The notes under the pieces were generated by a model. That model did not search any database, had not been told where the DNA came from, and worked only from the letters and a program-made list of their open reading frames with translations. From Hyphomicrobiales bacterium (GTDB taxonomy: Bacteria > Pseudomonadota > Alphaproteobacteria > Rhizobiales > JAJFHR01): a stretch of DNA of 7,461 bases. Location of the stretch: assembly GCA_021775515.1 (NCBI GenBank), contig JAJFHR010000315.1, positions 1 through 7,461 on the forward strand. The letters run 5' to 3'. Positions within the stretch are counted from its first letter, which is position 1. Every line of letters starts with the position of its first letter. A program made the position numbers and the translations under genes. Shown piece by piece: positions 1 through 6,131 of this stretch.

Positions 1-1352
1 GCTGTTGCAAGCTTGCCGTCGTGAAATTCGATCTCGAGTGAACTTTGTGCGCTGGCAATATTAACTGACCTGACCATGGTTCCGTCATCGCCTCTCACCA
101 GAGCAAAACCCCGCTTCAGCACGGACTGATAACTCAACGAATTCAAAACTTTAATTTCCGTTTCAAACTTAGATTTTAATTTTTCCAGATAGGCATTAAT
201 CGACCTGGCCGCCCGTTGGTTCAAGAGAATGATACGTTCGCGGTTATGTTCGATGTTGGCTTCAAGCGGCCGTGGTGACAACCGCGTCGCCACTTGGGCC
301 AAACGCGTGGAAAAAACCTGATTACCCGCCATAAGCGCGCGTGGCAACAGCGATACAGCAACATCAAATCGCTGCCGGGCCAGGCCTAAAAGATCACTCA
401 GTTTCGGCAGACCGCGCGAGGAAGCGCGCAGTGATTGTTTGCACTCTTCCACAACCCGCCATAAAGCCCGCGTTTTTCGCACCTTCAGATCCTCGACAAA
501 GGCCACAAGATCTGCCCGCACCGGCACCGCGCGTTCGGCCGCCGCCGTTGGCGTCGGGGCGCGTTCATCGGCGGCATAATCCAAAAGTGTCCAGTCGGTT
601 TCATGGCCGACAGCGGAAATCAGAGGAATGTTGCTTTCAGCCGCAGCTCTCACCACCACTTCCTCGTTAAACCCCCACAGGTCTTCCAGGCTGCCGCCAC
701 CGCGGGCAACTATAATGAGATCCGGGCGGGCGATTTTTCCTTTGCCATCAGTTAAGTTAAAACCCTTTATCCCTTGAGCCACTTCAGCTGCTGAGGTTTC
801 ACCCTGCACCCGCACCGGCCAGACCAGAACTTGAAGGGGAAACCTATCATTCAAGCGGTGAAGAATATCACGAATAACCGCTCCTGAAGGCGAAGTTACA
901 ACCCCGATAACTGAGGGCAGATAAGGAATTTCTTTTTTTCGGTCCGCATCAAACAGACCTTCTGCGGCGAGTTTTTTTCGACGTTCTTCCAGCAGCGCCA
1001 TAAGAGCGCCGGCCCCAGCGGGCTCAAGGCTCTCAATGACAATCTGATATTTCGACTGACCGGGATAGGTTGTCAATTTTCCGGTTACAATGACCTCGAG
1101 GCCCTGCTCGGGTTGAATTTTCAGACGCTGAGCCACCCCTTTCCAGATTATGGCACCCAGGACGGCTTTATCATCCTTGAGATCAAGGTATATATGGCCC
1201 GAGCCCGGACGGCTTACCCGGCCAAGTTCGCCCCGCACCCGGACATGGCCGAAGGCATCCTCAACTGTACGTTTGAGCGCAAAAGACAATTCACTTACTG
1301 TAAATTCAGGCTGATTGCCGGGTTCTGTATTATGTTGCTCAAAGCTGTCCAC
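1..1352 (-). CDS. xseA: Exodeoxyribonuclease VII large subunit (3' end cut by window edge)
   Basis: Large, catalytic subunit of exonuclease VII, which with the small subunit XseB degrades single-stranded DNA into oligonucleotides during repair and recombination in the cytoplasm. The reverse strand reads open for 450 codons from GTG at 1352 to the left edge. Residues about 18-115 form the OB-fold DNA-binding domain (GELGRVSRPGSGHIYLDLKDD at 41-61). The nuclease core shows RDILH (161-165), ARGGGSLEDLWGFN (216-229), GHETD (249-253) and APTPTAAAE (265-273), so the residues equivalent to E. coli D155, R205, H238 and D241 are present as D162, R217, H250 and D253. A helical region follows, then VLKRGFALVR (411-420), the conserved tail block. 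The GTG start is preceded by AGGA (1360-1363) with a 7-base gap; an in-frame stop lies four codons upstream and the only other candidate start is TTG two codons earlier. Family proteins often exceed 450 residues, so some C-terminal sequence is missing. It is divergent from purD. Confidence 0.97.
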   Translation of the reverse strand, partial: MDSFEQHNTEPGNQPEFTVSELSFALKRTVEDAFGHVRVRGELGRVSRPGSGHIYLDLKDDKAVLGAIIWKGVAQRLKIQPEQGLEVIVTGKLTTYPGQSKYQIVIESLEPAGAGALMALLEERRKKLAAEGLFDADRKKEIPYLPSVIGVVTSPSGAVIRDILHRLNDRFPLQVLVWPVRVQGETSAAEVAQGIKGFNLTDGKGKIARPDLIIVARGGGSLEDLWGFNEEVVVRAAAESNIPLISAVGHETDWTLLDYAADERAPTPTAAAERAVPVRADLVAFVEDLKVRKTRALWRVVEECKQSLRASSRGLPKLSDLLGLARQRFDVAVSLLPRALMAGNQVFSTRLAQVATRLSPRPLEANIEHNRERIILLNQRAARSINAYLEKLKSKFETEIKVLNSLSYQSVLKRGFALVRGDDGTMVRSVNIASAQSSLEIEFHDGKLAT

Positions 1353-1370
1353 CGGCAAATCCTATTTCGC

Positions 1371-1396
1371 TATTGCACTGAAGGCCGATTGCAATA
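1371..1396. repeat. Inverted repeat, possible operator or promoter overlap
   Basis: TATTGCA (1371-1377) and TGCAATA (1390-1396) are perfect 7-bp inverted arms separated by 12 bases. The arm centres are 19 bp apart, close to two helical turns, which is the geometry of a dimeric regulator site. It overlaps the tentative plus-strand -35 and -10 elements and the minus-strand TATTAT. The repeat is seen directly; its role as an operator is inference. Confidence 0.4.
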
Positions 1397-1429
1397 ATAC
1401 AAGGAGACGTCGTAGTTTGGCGACGAAAA

Positions 1430-1456
1430 ATATTCGAGGAGGGCAAGCGCGAATAT
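1430..1456 (+). promoter_or_regulatory. Hairpin enclosing the purD Shine-Dalgarno
   Basis: ATATTCG (1430-1436) pairs perfectly with CGAATAT (1450-1456), leaving a 13-base loop. The only strong purD ribosome binding site, GAGGAGGG (1436-1443), sits in that loop, with its first G closing the stem, and the ATG follows immediately after the stem. The linear gap from Shine-Dalgarno to ATG is 13 bases, longer than the usual 5-9. The folded form could shorten the effective distance or hinder ribosome access. The stem is AT-rich, so its stability is uncertain. Confidence 0.45.
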
Positions 1457-2734
1457 ATGAATGTTTTAATTATCGGCTCCGGGGGGCGAGAACACTCGCT
1501 GTCGTGGGCAATCGCCAAGAGTCCTCTTCTTTCCAAACTTTATTGCGCGCCTGGCAATGGAGGCATGTCACAGATCGCTGAATGTGTGGCGCTGGATGTT
1601 GATAATCATCAAGCGGTAATTGAGTTCGCCCGCACAAACGCCATCGGCTTTGTTATCATCGGCCCGGAGGCGCCGTTGGTAAATGGTCTGGCTGATGCCC
1701 TCAAAGATTCTGGAATAAAAGCCTTCGGGCCAAGTGCCAAGGCAGCGCAGCTAGAAGGCTCGAAGGGATTTACCAAGGATTTGTGTTCGGCTCACAACAT
1801 ACCAACCGCTGCCTATGGACGCTTCACTGAAGCTGGCGCGGCCAAAACATTCCTGCGCGATCAGAAAATTCCCATTGTGATTAAGGCCGACGGTCTGGCC
1901 GCTGGCAAAGGTGTGATTATTGCCGAAAATTTACAGCAAGCAGAGATGGCCATAGATGATATTCTCTCCGGCCAGTTTGGCGCCGCAGGTTCCGAGTTGA
2001 TCATTGAAGAGTTTTTATTTGGCGAAGAAGCAAGTTTTTTTGCGCTGGTTGATGGCGATCATGCCGTTGTTATGGCGACGGCCCAGGATCATAAGCGGGT
2101 TGGTGATGGCGATGTTGGCCTGAATACCGGTGGCATGGGCGCCTATTCTCCTGCACCGGTGATGGTCCGTGAATTGTGTGACCAGACAATGGAAAAAATA
2201 ATCAACCCAACGGTACGCGCGCTTAAGGAAGCAGGCACACCTTTTCATGGCGTTCTTTACGCCGGGTTGATGATTACTGATGAGGGGCCAAAACTGATCG
2301 AATATAACGTACGGTTTGGAGATCCCGAATGTCAGGTTTTAATGATGCGGTTGACGTCCGATTTATTGCCCGCGCTGCTTGCCACAGCTGATGGTAATTT
2401 GCCCAAAATCGACCTGGAGTGGAGCAATGAAGCTGCTCTATGCGTTGTCATGGCGGCAAAGGGGTATCCGGGTCCCTATGAAAAGGGCAGCCCGATTAAA
2501 AACCTTGATCAGTCGGCCGAGGATCCTAAGGTAACGATTTTTCATGCCGGAACAGAAAAAAAAGATGGGGTTCTCGTTGCCAATGGCGGCCGCGTCCTTA
2601 ACGTTACGGCAAAAGGTGCATCGGTGAAAGAGGCACAGTTGCGGGCCTATGAGGCAGTTGACAAAATCGACTGGCCACAAGGATTTTGCCGACGTGATAT
2701 CGGCTGGCGAGCGGTTGTGCGCGAGAGGAGTTGA
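1457..2734 (+). CDS. purD: Phosphoribosylamine--glycine ligase (GAR synthetase)
   Basis: Cytoplasmic ATP-grasp ligase joining 5-phosphoribosylamine and glycine to form glycinamide ribonucleotide, the second step of de novo purine synthesis. At 425 residues it has the normal length of a single-domain bacterial PurD and appears intact. The N-terminal domain opens with GSGGREH (7-13) and contains IIGPEAPL (67-74). The ATP-grasp part shows KADGLAAGKGV (143-153), the HKRVGDGDVGLNTGGMGAYS block (212-231) and the signature RFGDPECQ (286-293), which supplies metal and ATP contacts. The C-terminal GFCRRDIGWRAV (409-420) is the usual ending. ATG at 1457 is the only sensible start; its ribosome binding site (1436-1443) is distant and lies in a hairpin loop. 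The next gene starts 5 bases after the stop, which suggests co-transcription. Confidence 0.97.
   Translation: MNVLIIGSGGREHSLSWAIAKSPLLSKLYCAPGNGGMSQIAECVALDVDNHQAVIEFARTNAIGFVIIGPEAPLVNGLADALKDSGIKAFGPSAKAAQLEGSKGFTKDLCSAHNIPTAAYGRFTEAGAAKTFLRDQKIPIVIKADGLAAGKGVIIAENLQQAEMAIDDILSGQFGAAGSELIIEEFLFGEEASFFALVDGDHAVVMATAQDHKRVGDGDVGLNTGGMGAYSPAPVMVRELCDQTMEKIINPTVRALKEAGTPFHGVLYAGLMITDEGPKLIEYNVRFGDPECQVLMMRLTSDLLPALLATADGNLPKIDLEWSNEAALCVVMAAKGYPGPYEKGSPIKNLDQSAEDPKVTIFHAGTEKKDGVLVANGGRVLNVTAKGASVKEAQLRAYEAVDKIDWPQGFCRRDIGWRAVVRERS
2723..2730 (+). promoter_or_regulatory. Ribosome binding site of the hydrolase gene
   Basis: GAGAGGAG lies within the last codons of purD and ends 9 bases before the ATG at 2740. 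It supports that ATG over the in-frame TTG at 2731, which would directly abut it and would overlap the purD stop codon. The position makes translational coupling to purD plausible. Confidence 0.7.
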
Positions 2735-2739
2735 GGATA

Positions 2740-3636
2740 ATGACGGCACATCTTTTCCCCGATTTTGACGAACATATTGTTCAGACCCAAAATGCTGAAA
2801 TATTTGTGCGCAAAGGCGGCGCTGGCCCGGCTCTGATTTTACTTCACGGGTTCCCGCAAACCCATGTCTGCTGGCACAAAATCGTTCCCGCCTTGAAAGA
2901 TCATTTCACTTTAATTCTTCCCGACCTTCGCGGCTATGGCCGCAGTTCCTGCCCACCAACCGATGACGGGCACTCACCTTATTCCAAGCGGGCGATGGCG
3001 CGGGATATCGTCGATGTTGCGGATTATTTCGATAGTCCTGAATTTTTCCTGACCGGTCACGATCGCGGCGGCCGTGTTGCCTACCGGCTCGCTCTTGATC
3101 ATCCGGCGCGCGTTAAACGATTAGCTGTTCTGGATATCGTGCCAACACACACAATGTGGCATGAATTTACCACTGACCTTGCGATGGCTACTTACCATTG
3201 GTTATTTCTTGCTCAACCTTTTCCTTTTCCGGAAAATATGATCGAAAGTTCGGGCAGCGCATTTATTGATCATACGATCGCGAGCTGGACCAGGAACAAA
3301 GACCTCTCTGACTTTCATCCCGACGCTCTTGCAGATTACCGTGGTTATTTGTCCCGTCCTGACTACATACATGCCAATTGTGAGGATTATCGCGCTGGTC
3401 AAACTTGTGACCTCGCCATAGATGAAAAAGATTTTGATGCGAGCCGCAAAATTTTATGCCCCCTGTTGGCATTATGGGGCGATGACGGCCTGGCGGAAAA
3501 GAGCAATTCCACCTTAGAAGTCTGGAAAATGTGGGCGAAGAATGTCCGTGGCCACGAGCTCGACTGTGGCCATTTTTTGGCGGAAGAAAAACCTGACAAA
3601 ACCGCACAGGCCTTGCTCGATTTTTTCAGGGAGTGA
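2740..3636 (+). CDS. Alpha/beta hydrolase, fluoroacetate dehalogenase type
   Basis: Predicted soluble 298-residue alpha/beta-hydrolase resembling haloacetate dehalogenases such as Rhodopseudomonas palustris RPA1163 (FAcD), which hydrolyse fluoroacetate to glycolate and fluoride. Visible motifs: HGFPQTH (36-42), nucleophile elbow GHDRGGR (106-112), AVLDIVPT (129-136), cap-domain YHWLFLAQP (152-160), CEDYRAG (214-220) and CGHFLAEE (276-283). From my recall of FAcD, its nucleophile D110, carboxylate-binding R111 and R114, acid D134, halide-pocket H155, W156 and Y219, and base H280 match D108, R109, R112, D132, H153, W154, Y217 and H278 here, all at a constant offset of two. There is no signal peptide. 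It follows purD by 5 bases and its TGA lies 38 bases before the kinase ATG. The fold and dehalogenase-type active site are well supported. The true substrate is unknown; many relatives named dehalogenases are untested and could be other hydrolases. Confidence 0.85.
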   Translation: MTAHLFPDFDEHIVQTQNAEIFVRKGGAGPALILLHGFPQTHVCWHKIVPALKDHFTLILPDLRGYGRSSCPPTDDGHSPYSKRAMARDIVDVADYFDSPEFFLTGHDRGGRVAYRLALDHPARVKRLAVLDIVPTHTMWHEFTTDLAMATYHWLFLAQPFPFPENMIESSGSAFIDHTIASWTRNKDLSDFHPDALADYRGYLSRPDYIHANCEDYRAGQTCDLAIDEKDFDASRKILCPLLALWGDDGLAEKSNSTLEVWKMWAKNVRGHELDCGHFLAEEKPDKTAQALLDFFRE

Positions 3637-3674
3637 GCCAATTTCGGAGAACCAGCGGAATAGAGCAGAATAGA

Positions 3675-4760
3675 ATGAAAAAAATTGATCGGCAGTCTGA
3701 ATTTTCCGGCACGAAAAATGTGTCTGAACAGCTTAGCGTCGATGTCAAAATACTAAATGAATATCTTGCCGCCCGTATTGAGGGGTTTTCCGGAATTTTG
3801 GAGTTGTCTCAATTTAAAGGCGGGCAATCCAACCCGACGTATCTTATAACGACAAAATCCGATCGCTATGTTGTGCGCAGAAAACCTCCGGGAAAGCTTT
3901 TAGCCTCGGCCCATGCGGTTGACAGGGAATTCCGCGTCATCTCTGCTCTGTACAAGCAGAATTTCCCGGTTCCCAGACCATACCTTTTTTGTGCCGATGA
4001 AACCATCGTCGGGACTGCGTTTTATGTAATGGCATTCGCCGATGGCCCAGTGATGTGGGAGCCGCACATGCCGCAGGCAAGCCGGGAGCAACGCACAGCT
4101 ATTTACCAGGATATGAATGCGACCATTGCCAGGCTTCATTCGATAAATATCGCGGATGCGGGTCTTAGTGACTTTGGTAGGCCCGAAAATTATGTTGCGC
4201 GGCAAATTAAAAGATGGTCCTCGCAGTACACCGCCTCCACCTCTCGTGTCAGCACTGAAATGGACAAGTTGATGGCATGGCTGCCCGACGCCTGTCCGGC
4301 GGATGACAGACCAGCTCTGGTTCATGGAGATTTCCGGCTGGATAACCTTATTTTGTCTCCTGATAAAACCCGCATTGCCGCCGTGCTTGATTGGGAATTA
4401 TCAACTCTTGGAGACCCTTTGGCAGATTTTACCTATCATCTCATGCAATGGCAGATGCCAAAATCAAAAAGTGGTGCTGGCACCGGGAGCCTGCTGGGCC
4501 ATGACCTGAAAAACCTTGGAATTCCTGATCTTGATACCTATGTACGTCAGTATTGTGAACGTACGAACCGTAGCGGAATTGAAAACCTCAACTTTTATTT
4601 TGCCTATAATTTTTTCCGCCTTGCAGCGATTTTGCAGGGTATCGTGGGCCGGGTTCGTGACGGCACAGCCACCAATCCGCGCGCTGCTGCCATGGAAAGT
4701 CAGGTGCAGCCGCTGGCAGAAACGGCCTGGCGTTATGCGCTATTGGCCGGGGCGCGATGA
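3675..4760 (+). CDS. APH-fold phosphotransferase (ACAD10/11 N-domain / LvaA-like kinase)
   Basis: Protein of about 361 residues with an aminoglycoside-phosphotransferase/choline-kinase fold. FKGGQSNPTY (47-56) is the glycine-rich ATP loop, RYVVRRKPPGKLL (64-76) carries the basic nucleotide-binding strand, LVHGDFRLDN (215-224) is the Brenner-type catalytic loop with D219 and N224, and AVLDWELSTLGDPLADF (236-252) supplies the metal-binding aspartate D239. The KPPGKLLxSAHAVDREF pattern is typical of proteins related to the kinase domain of ACAD10/ACAD11 rather than of antibiotic-resistance kinases. A characterised relative, LvaA of Pseudomonas putida, phosphorylates 4-hydroxyacyl-CoA in levulinate breakdown; that role here is inference. 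The start is uncertain: GTG at 3633 would overlap the upstream stop by 4 bases but has its purine-rich stretch directly against it. ATG at 3675 is preferred, although its upstream GAATAGA direct repeat (3658-3664, 3668-3674) is a poor ribosome site. No acyl-CoA dehydrogenase gene is in view. Confidence 0.85.
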   Translation: MKKIDRQSEFSGTKNVSEQLSVDVKILNEYLAARIEGFSGILELSQFKGGQSNPTYLITTKSDRYVVRRKPPGKLLASAHAVDREFRVISALYKQNFPVPRPYLFCADETIVGTAFYVMAFADGPVMWEPHMPQASREQRTAIYQDMNATIARLHSINIADAGLSDFGRPENYVARQIKRWSSQYTASTSRVSTEMDKLMAWLPDACPADDRPALVHGDFRLDNLILSPDKTRIAAVLDWELSTLGDPLADFTYHLMQWQMPKSKSGAGTGSLLGHDLKNLGIPDLDTYVRQYCERTNRSGIENLNFYFAYNFFRLAAILQGIVGRVRDGTATNPRAAAMESQVQPLAETAWRYALLAGAR

Positions 4761-4785
4761 TGATCAGTATTGAAATGGATATTAA

Positions 4786-5616
4786 ATGAGAAAAATAGGG
4801 CTTGTTCTGGGCGGCGGCGGTGCTCGGGGACTTGCGCATATTCCCGTGCTCGAAGCCTTTGATGATCTTGGTATCAAGCCCTTCGCTGTTGCCGGGACCA
4901 GCATTGGCGCGCTTATGGGCGGGGCCTATTCGGCCGGATTATCCGGAGAGGAGATCAGGGAACATACCTTAAGCCTACTGGCCAAACGCCGCGACCTCTG
5001 GAAAAAAGTAGTCTCGGCAAAATGGTCCGAGTTATTCTCGCTGATTGATATCAACCCTTCCCGGCCAGCGCTGATCGATGGTGACGGGCTGGTCGAGTTT
5101 GTTTTTCCACCTACAAACAAAACAACATTCGAAGAATTAACAATCCCTTTTTGTGCGGTCGCAACAGATTTTTATGCCGGTACATTTACCGTTCTCAAAA
5201 CCGGCGATATCCGCAAGGCCATTGCTGCCAGCATCGCCTTGCCGGGGCTCTTAACTCCGCAGAAAATAGATAATCGCCTGTTGATTGATGGCGGCATTAC
5301 AAATCCGCTTCCCCTTGATGTTCTGGCTGGCAATGATATCGACATTGTTGCTGTAGATGTAACCGGTGGTCCTGAACCTGAGGGCAAAGAAAAGCCAAAA
5401 TCAACCGAACTCATTTTTGGCAGTTCGCAACTCATGCAACAGCAGATTACCAAACAGAAACTTAATCAGTTTCCCGCCGCAATTCTGCTTCAACCGGATA
5501 TCGACCGCTTTCGCGTTCTCGATTTTTTCAAGGCAAAGGCAATTCTGGCGGCCTCGGAGCCCATGCGCGAAGAAACCAAAGTTGCCCTCGACAGATTGCT
5601 TACCGACGCTTCTTGA
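4786..5616 (+). CDS. Patatin-like phospholipase family protein (RssA/NTE type)
   Basis: Predicted serine lipid acyl hydrolase of 276 residues using a Ser-Asp dyad. The oxyanion glycine loop GGGGARG is at 9-15, the nucleophile elbow GTSIG at 37-41 (S39), the structural ASIALPGLL at 148-156 and the dyad motif DGG at 168-170 (D168). All catalytic elements of bacterial patatins are intact. There is no signal peptide or membrane segment, so the enzyme is probably cytosolic or peripherally membrane-associated, like E. coli RssA. Physiological lipid substrates of this subgroup are generally unknown. It starts 25 bases after the kinase stop with only a weak GGA (4777-4779) as ribosome site, consistent with being the last gene of the purD transcript. 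Its 3' end runs 17 bases into the convergent tadA gene. Confidence 0.9.
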   Translation: MRKIGLVLGGGGARGLAHIPVLEAFDDLGIKPFAVAGTSIGALMGGAYSAGLSGEEIREHTLSLLAKRRDLWKKVVSAKWSELFSLIDINPSRPALIDGDGLVEFVFPPTNKTTFEELTIPFCAVATDFYAGTFTVLKTGDIRKAIAASIALPGLLTPQKIDNRLLIDGGITNPLPLDVLAGNDIDIVAVDVTGGPEPEGKEKPKSTELIFGSSQLMQQQITKQKLNQFPAAILLQPDIDRFRVLDFFKAKAILAASEPMREETKVALDRLLTDAS

Positions 5617-6043
5617 AAAACGCCTTGAGCAGGTTTGAGGCTTCGCTTTCGTAAATACCGCCATAAACTTCGGGCGTATGATGGCAACTTGATTGATGAT
5701 AAAAACGAACACCATTGTCAACGCCACCGAACTTAACGTCTTCGGCAGCATAATAGACCCGCCTGATCCGACTATAGGAAATGGCAGCCGCACACATGGT
5801 GCAGGGCTCAAGGGTGGTGTAGAGGTCACAGTTTAACAGACGTTCGTTTTTTAATATCTCACCGGCTGCCCGAATGGCCAGTATCTCGGCATGCGCCGTG
5901 GTATCCTTCAGTTCAACAATGCGGTTGCCTGCAGTGGCGATAATTTTATTATCTTTGACGATGACAGCTCCAACCGGGATCTCACCGCGCCTTTCAGACG
6001 CGATAGCTTGTTCCAGTGCGCGTTGCATAAAATCGTTCGGCAT
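5600..6043 (-). CDS. tadA: tRNA-specific adenosine deaminase
   Basis: Zinc-dependent deaminase that converts A34 to inosine in the anticodon of tRNA-Arg(ACG), allowing one tRNA to read CGU, CGC and CGA. The 147-residue protein has the complete CDA-fold metal site: HAE (51-53, zinc-ligand H51 and proton-shuttle E53) and PCTMC (80-84, zinc ligands C81 and C84). IPVGAVIV (22-29) and YYAAEDVKFGG (about 97-107) are also typical of TadA. The ATG at 6043 is chosen because GAAGAG (complement of 6053-6058) lies 9 bases upstream; a TTG one codon earlier (6046) is less likely. Length is normal. The stop codon lies inside the 3' end of the patatin gene, and the gene is divergent from the pseudouridine synthase. 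The function is essential in many bacteria. Confidence 0.96.
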   Translation of the reverse strand: MPNDFMQRALEQAIASERRGEIPVGAVIVKDNKIIATAGNRIVELKDTTAHAEILAIRAAGEILKNERLLNCDLYTTLEPCTMCAAAISYSRIRRVYYAAEDVKFGGVDNGVRFYHQSSCHHTPEVYGGIYESEASNLLKAFFKKRR

Positions 6044-6131
6044 CAACTATAACTCTTCGATCATACATTTATATCTCTATGCCATTTGCTTAAATGATAG
6101 GCACAAGGTCAAGGCTTTGATATGAAGAGCC
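6044..6131. promoter_or_regulatory. Divergent tadA / rluB-like control region
   Basis: This 88-bp AT-rich spacer must supply promoters for both flanking genes. Mirror-image ribosome sites mark its ends: GAAGAG on the minus strand (6053-6058) for tadA, and GAAGAG on the plus strand (6124-6129), only 2 bases before the ATG at 6132. TATAAA on the minus strand (complement of 6068-6073) is a possible tadA -10 without a convincing -35, and TTGACC on the minus strand (about 6105-6110) is not spaced to match it. A short inverted repeat CATTT/AAATG lies at 6083-6096. No promoter can be assigned with confidence. Confidence 0.35.

Larger units (their letters stand above)
1353..1456. promoter_or_regulatory. 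Divergent xseA/purD control region
   Basis: This 104-bp spacer between the two start codons must hold the promoters for xseA (leftward) and for purD and probably the genes behind it (rightward). Possible elements are weak. On the plus strand TTGCAC (1373-1378) followed 16 bases later by TAATAC (1395-1400) could be a -35/-10 pair. On the minus strand TATTAT (complement of 1394-1399) resembles a -10 but has no good -35. Three inverted repeats are packed here: 1371-1396, 1408-1425 (CGTCG/CGACG, 5 bp, 8-base gap) and 1430-1456. No PurR-type operator of the E. coli kind is visible. The region's function is certain from layout; the exact promoter positions are guesses. Confidence 0.45.

Noticed and set aside
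341..670. Plus-strand open frame of 109 codons opposite xseA
   Set aside because: Low-complexity Pro/Arg-rich translation with no motif. The opposite strand carries the complete conserved XseA nuclease core over the same bases.
2731..2739. TTG start adding MRI to the hydrolase
   Set aside because: The GAGAGGAG site would directly abut it, while the ATG at 2740 has ideal 9-base spacing; the extra residues match nothing in the family.
3900..4325. Minus-strand open frame of about 141 codons opposite the kinase gene
   Set aside because: No recognisable domain or ribosome site, and it lies fully opposite conserved APH-fold coding sequence; a codon-bias shadow.
5622..5641. Possible terminator hairpin (GCCT/AGGC stem with a T run on the minus strand)
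   Set aside because: Only four Watson-Crick pairs before wobble and mismatch, and it lies within tadA coding sequence upstream of the tadA stop.
5401..5829. Minus-strand open frame of about 142 codons across the patatin/tadA junction
   Set aside because: It lies in another frame over both well-supported genes and its translation shows no family features.
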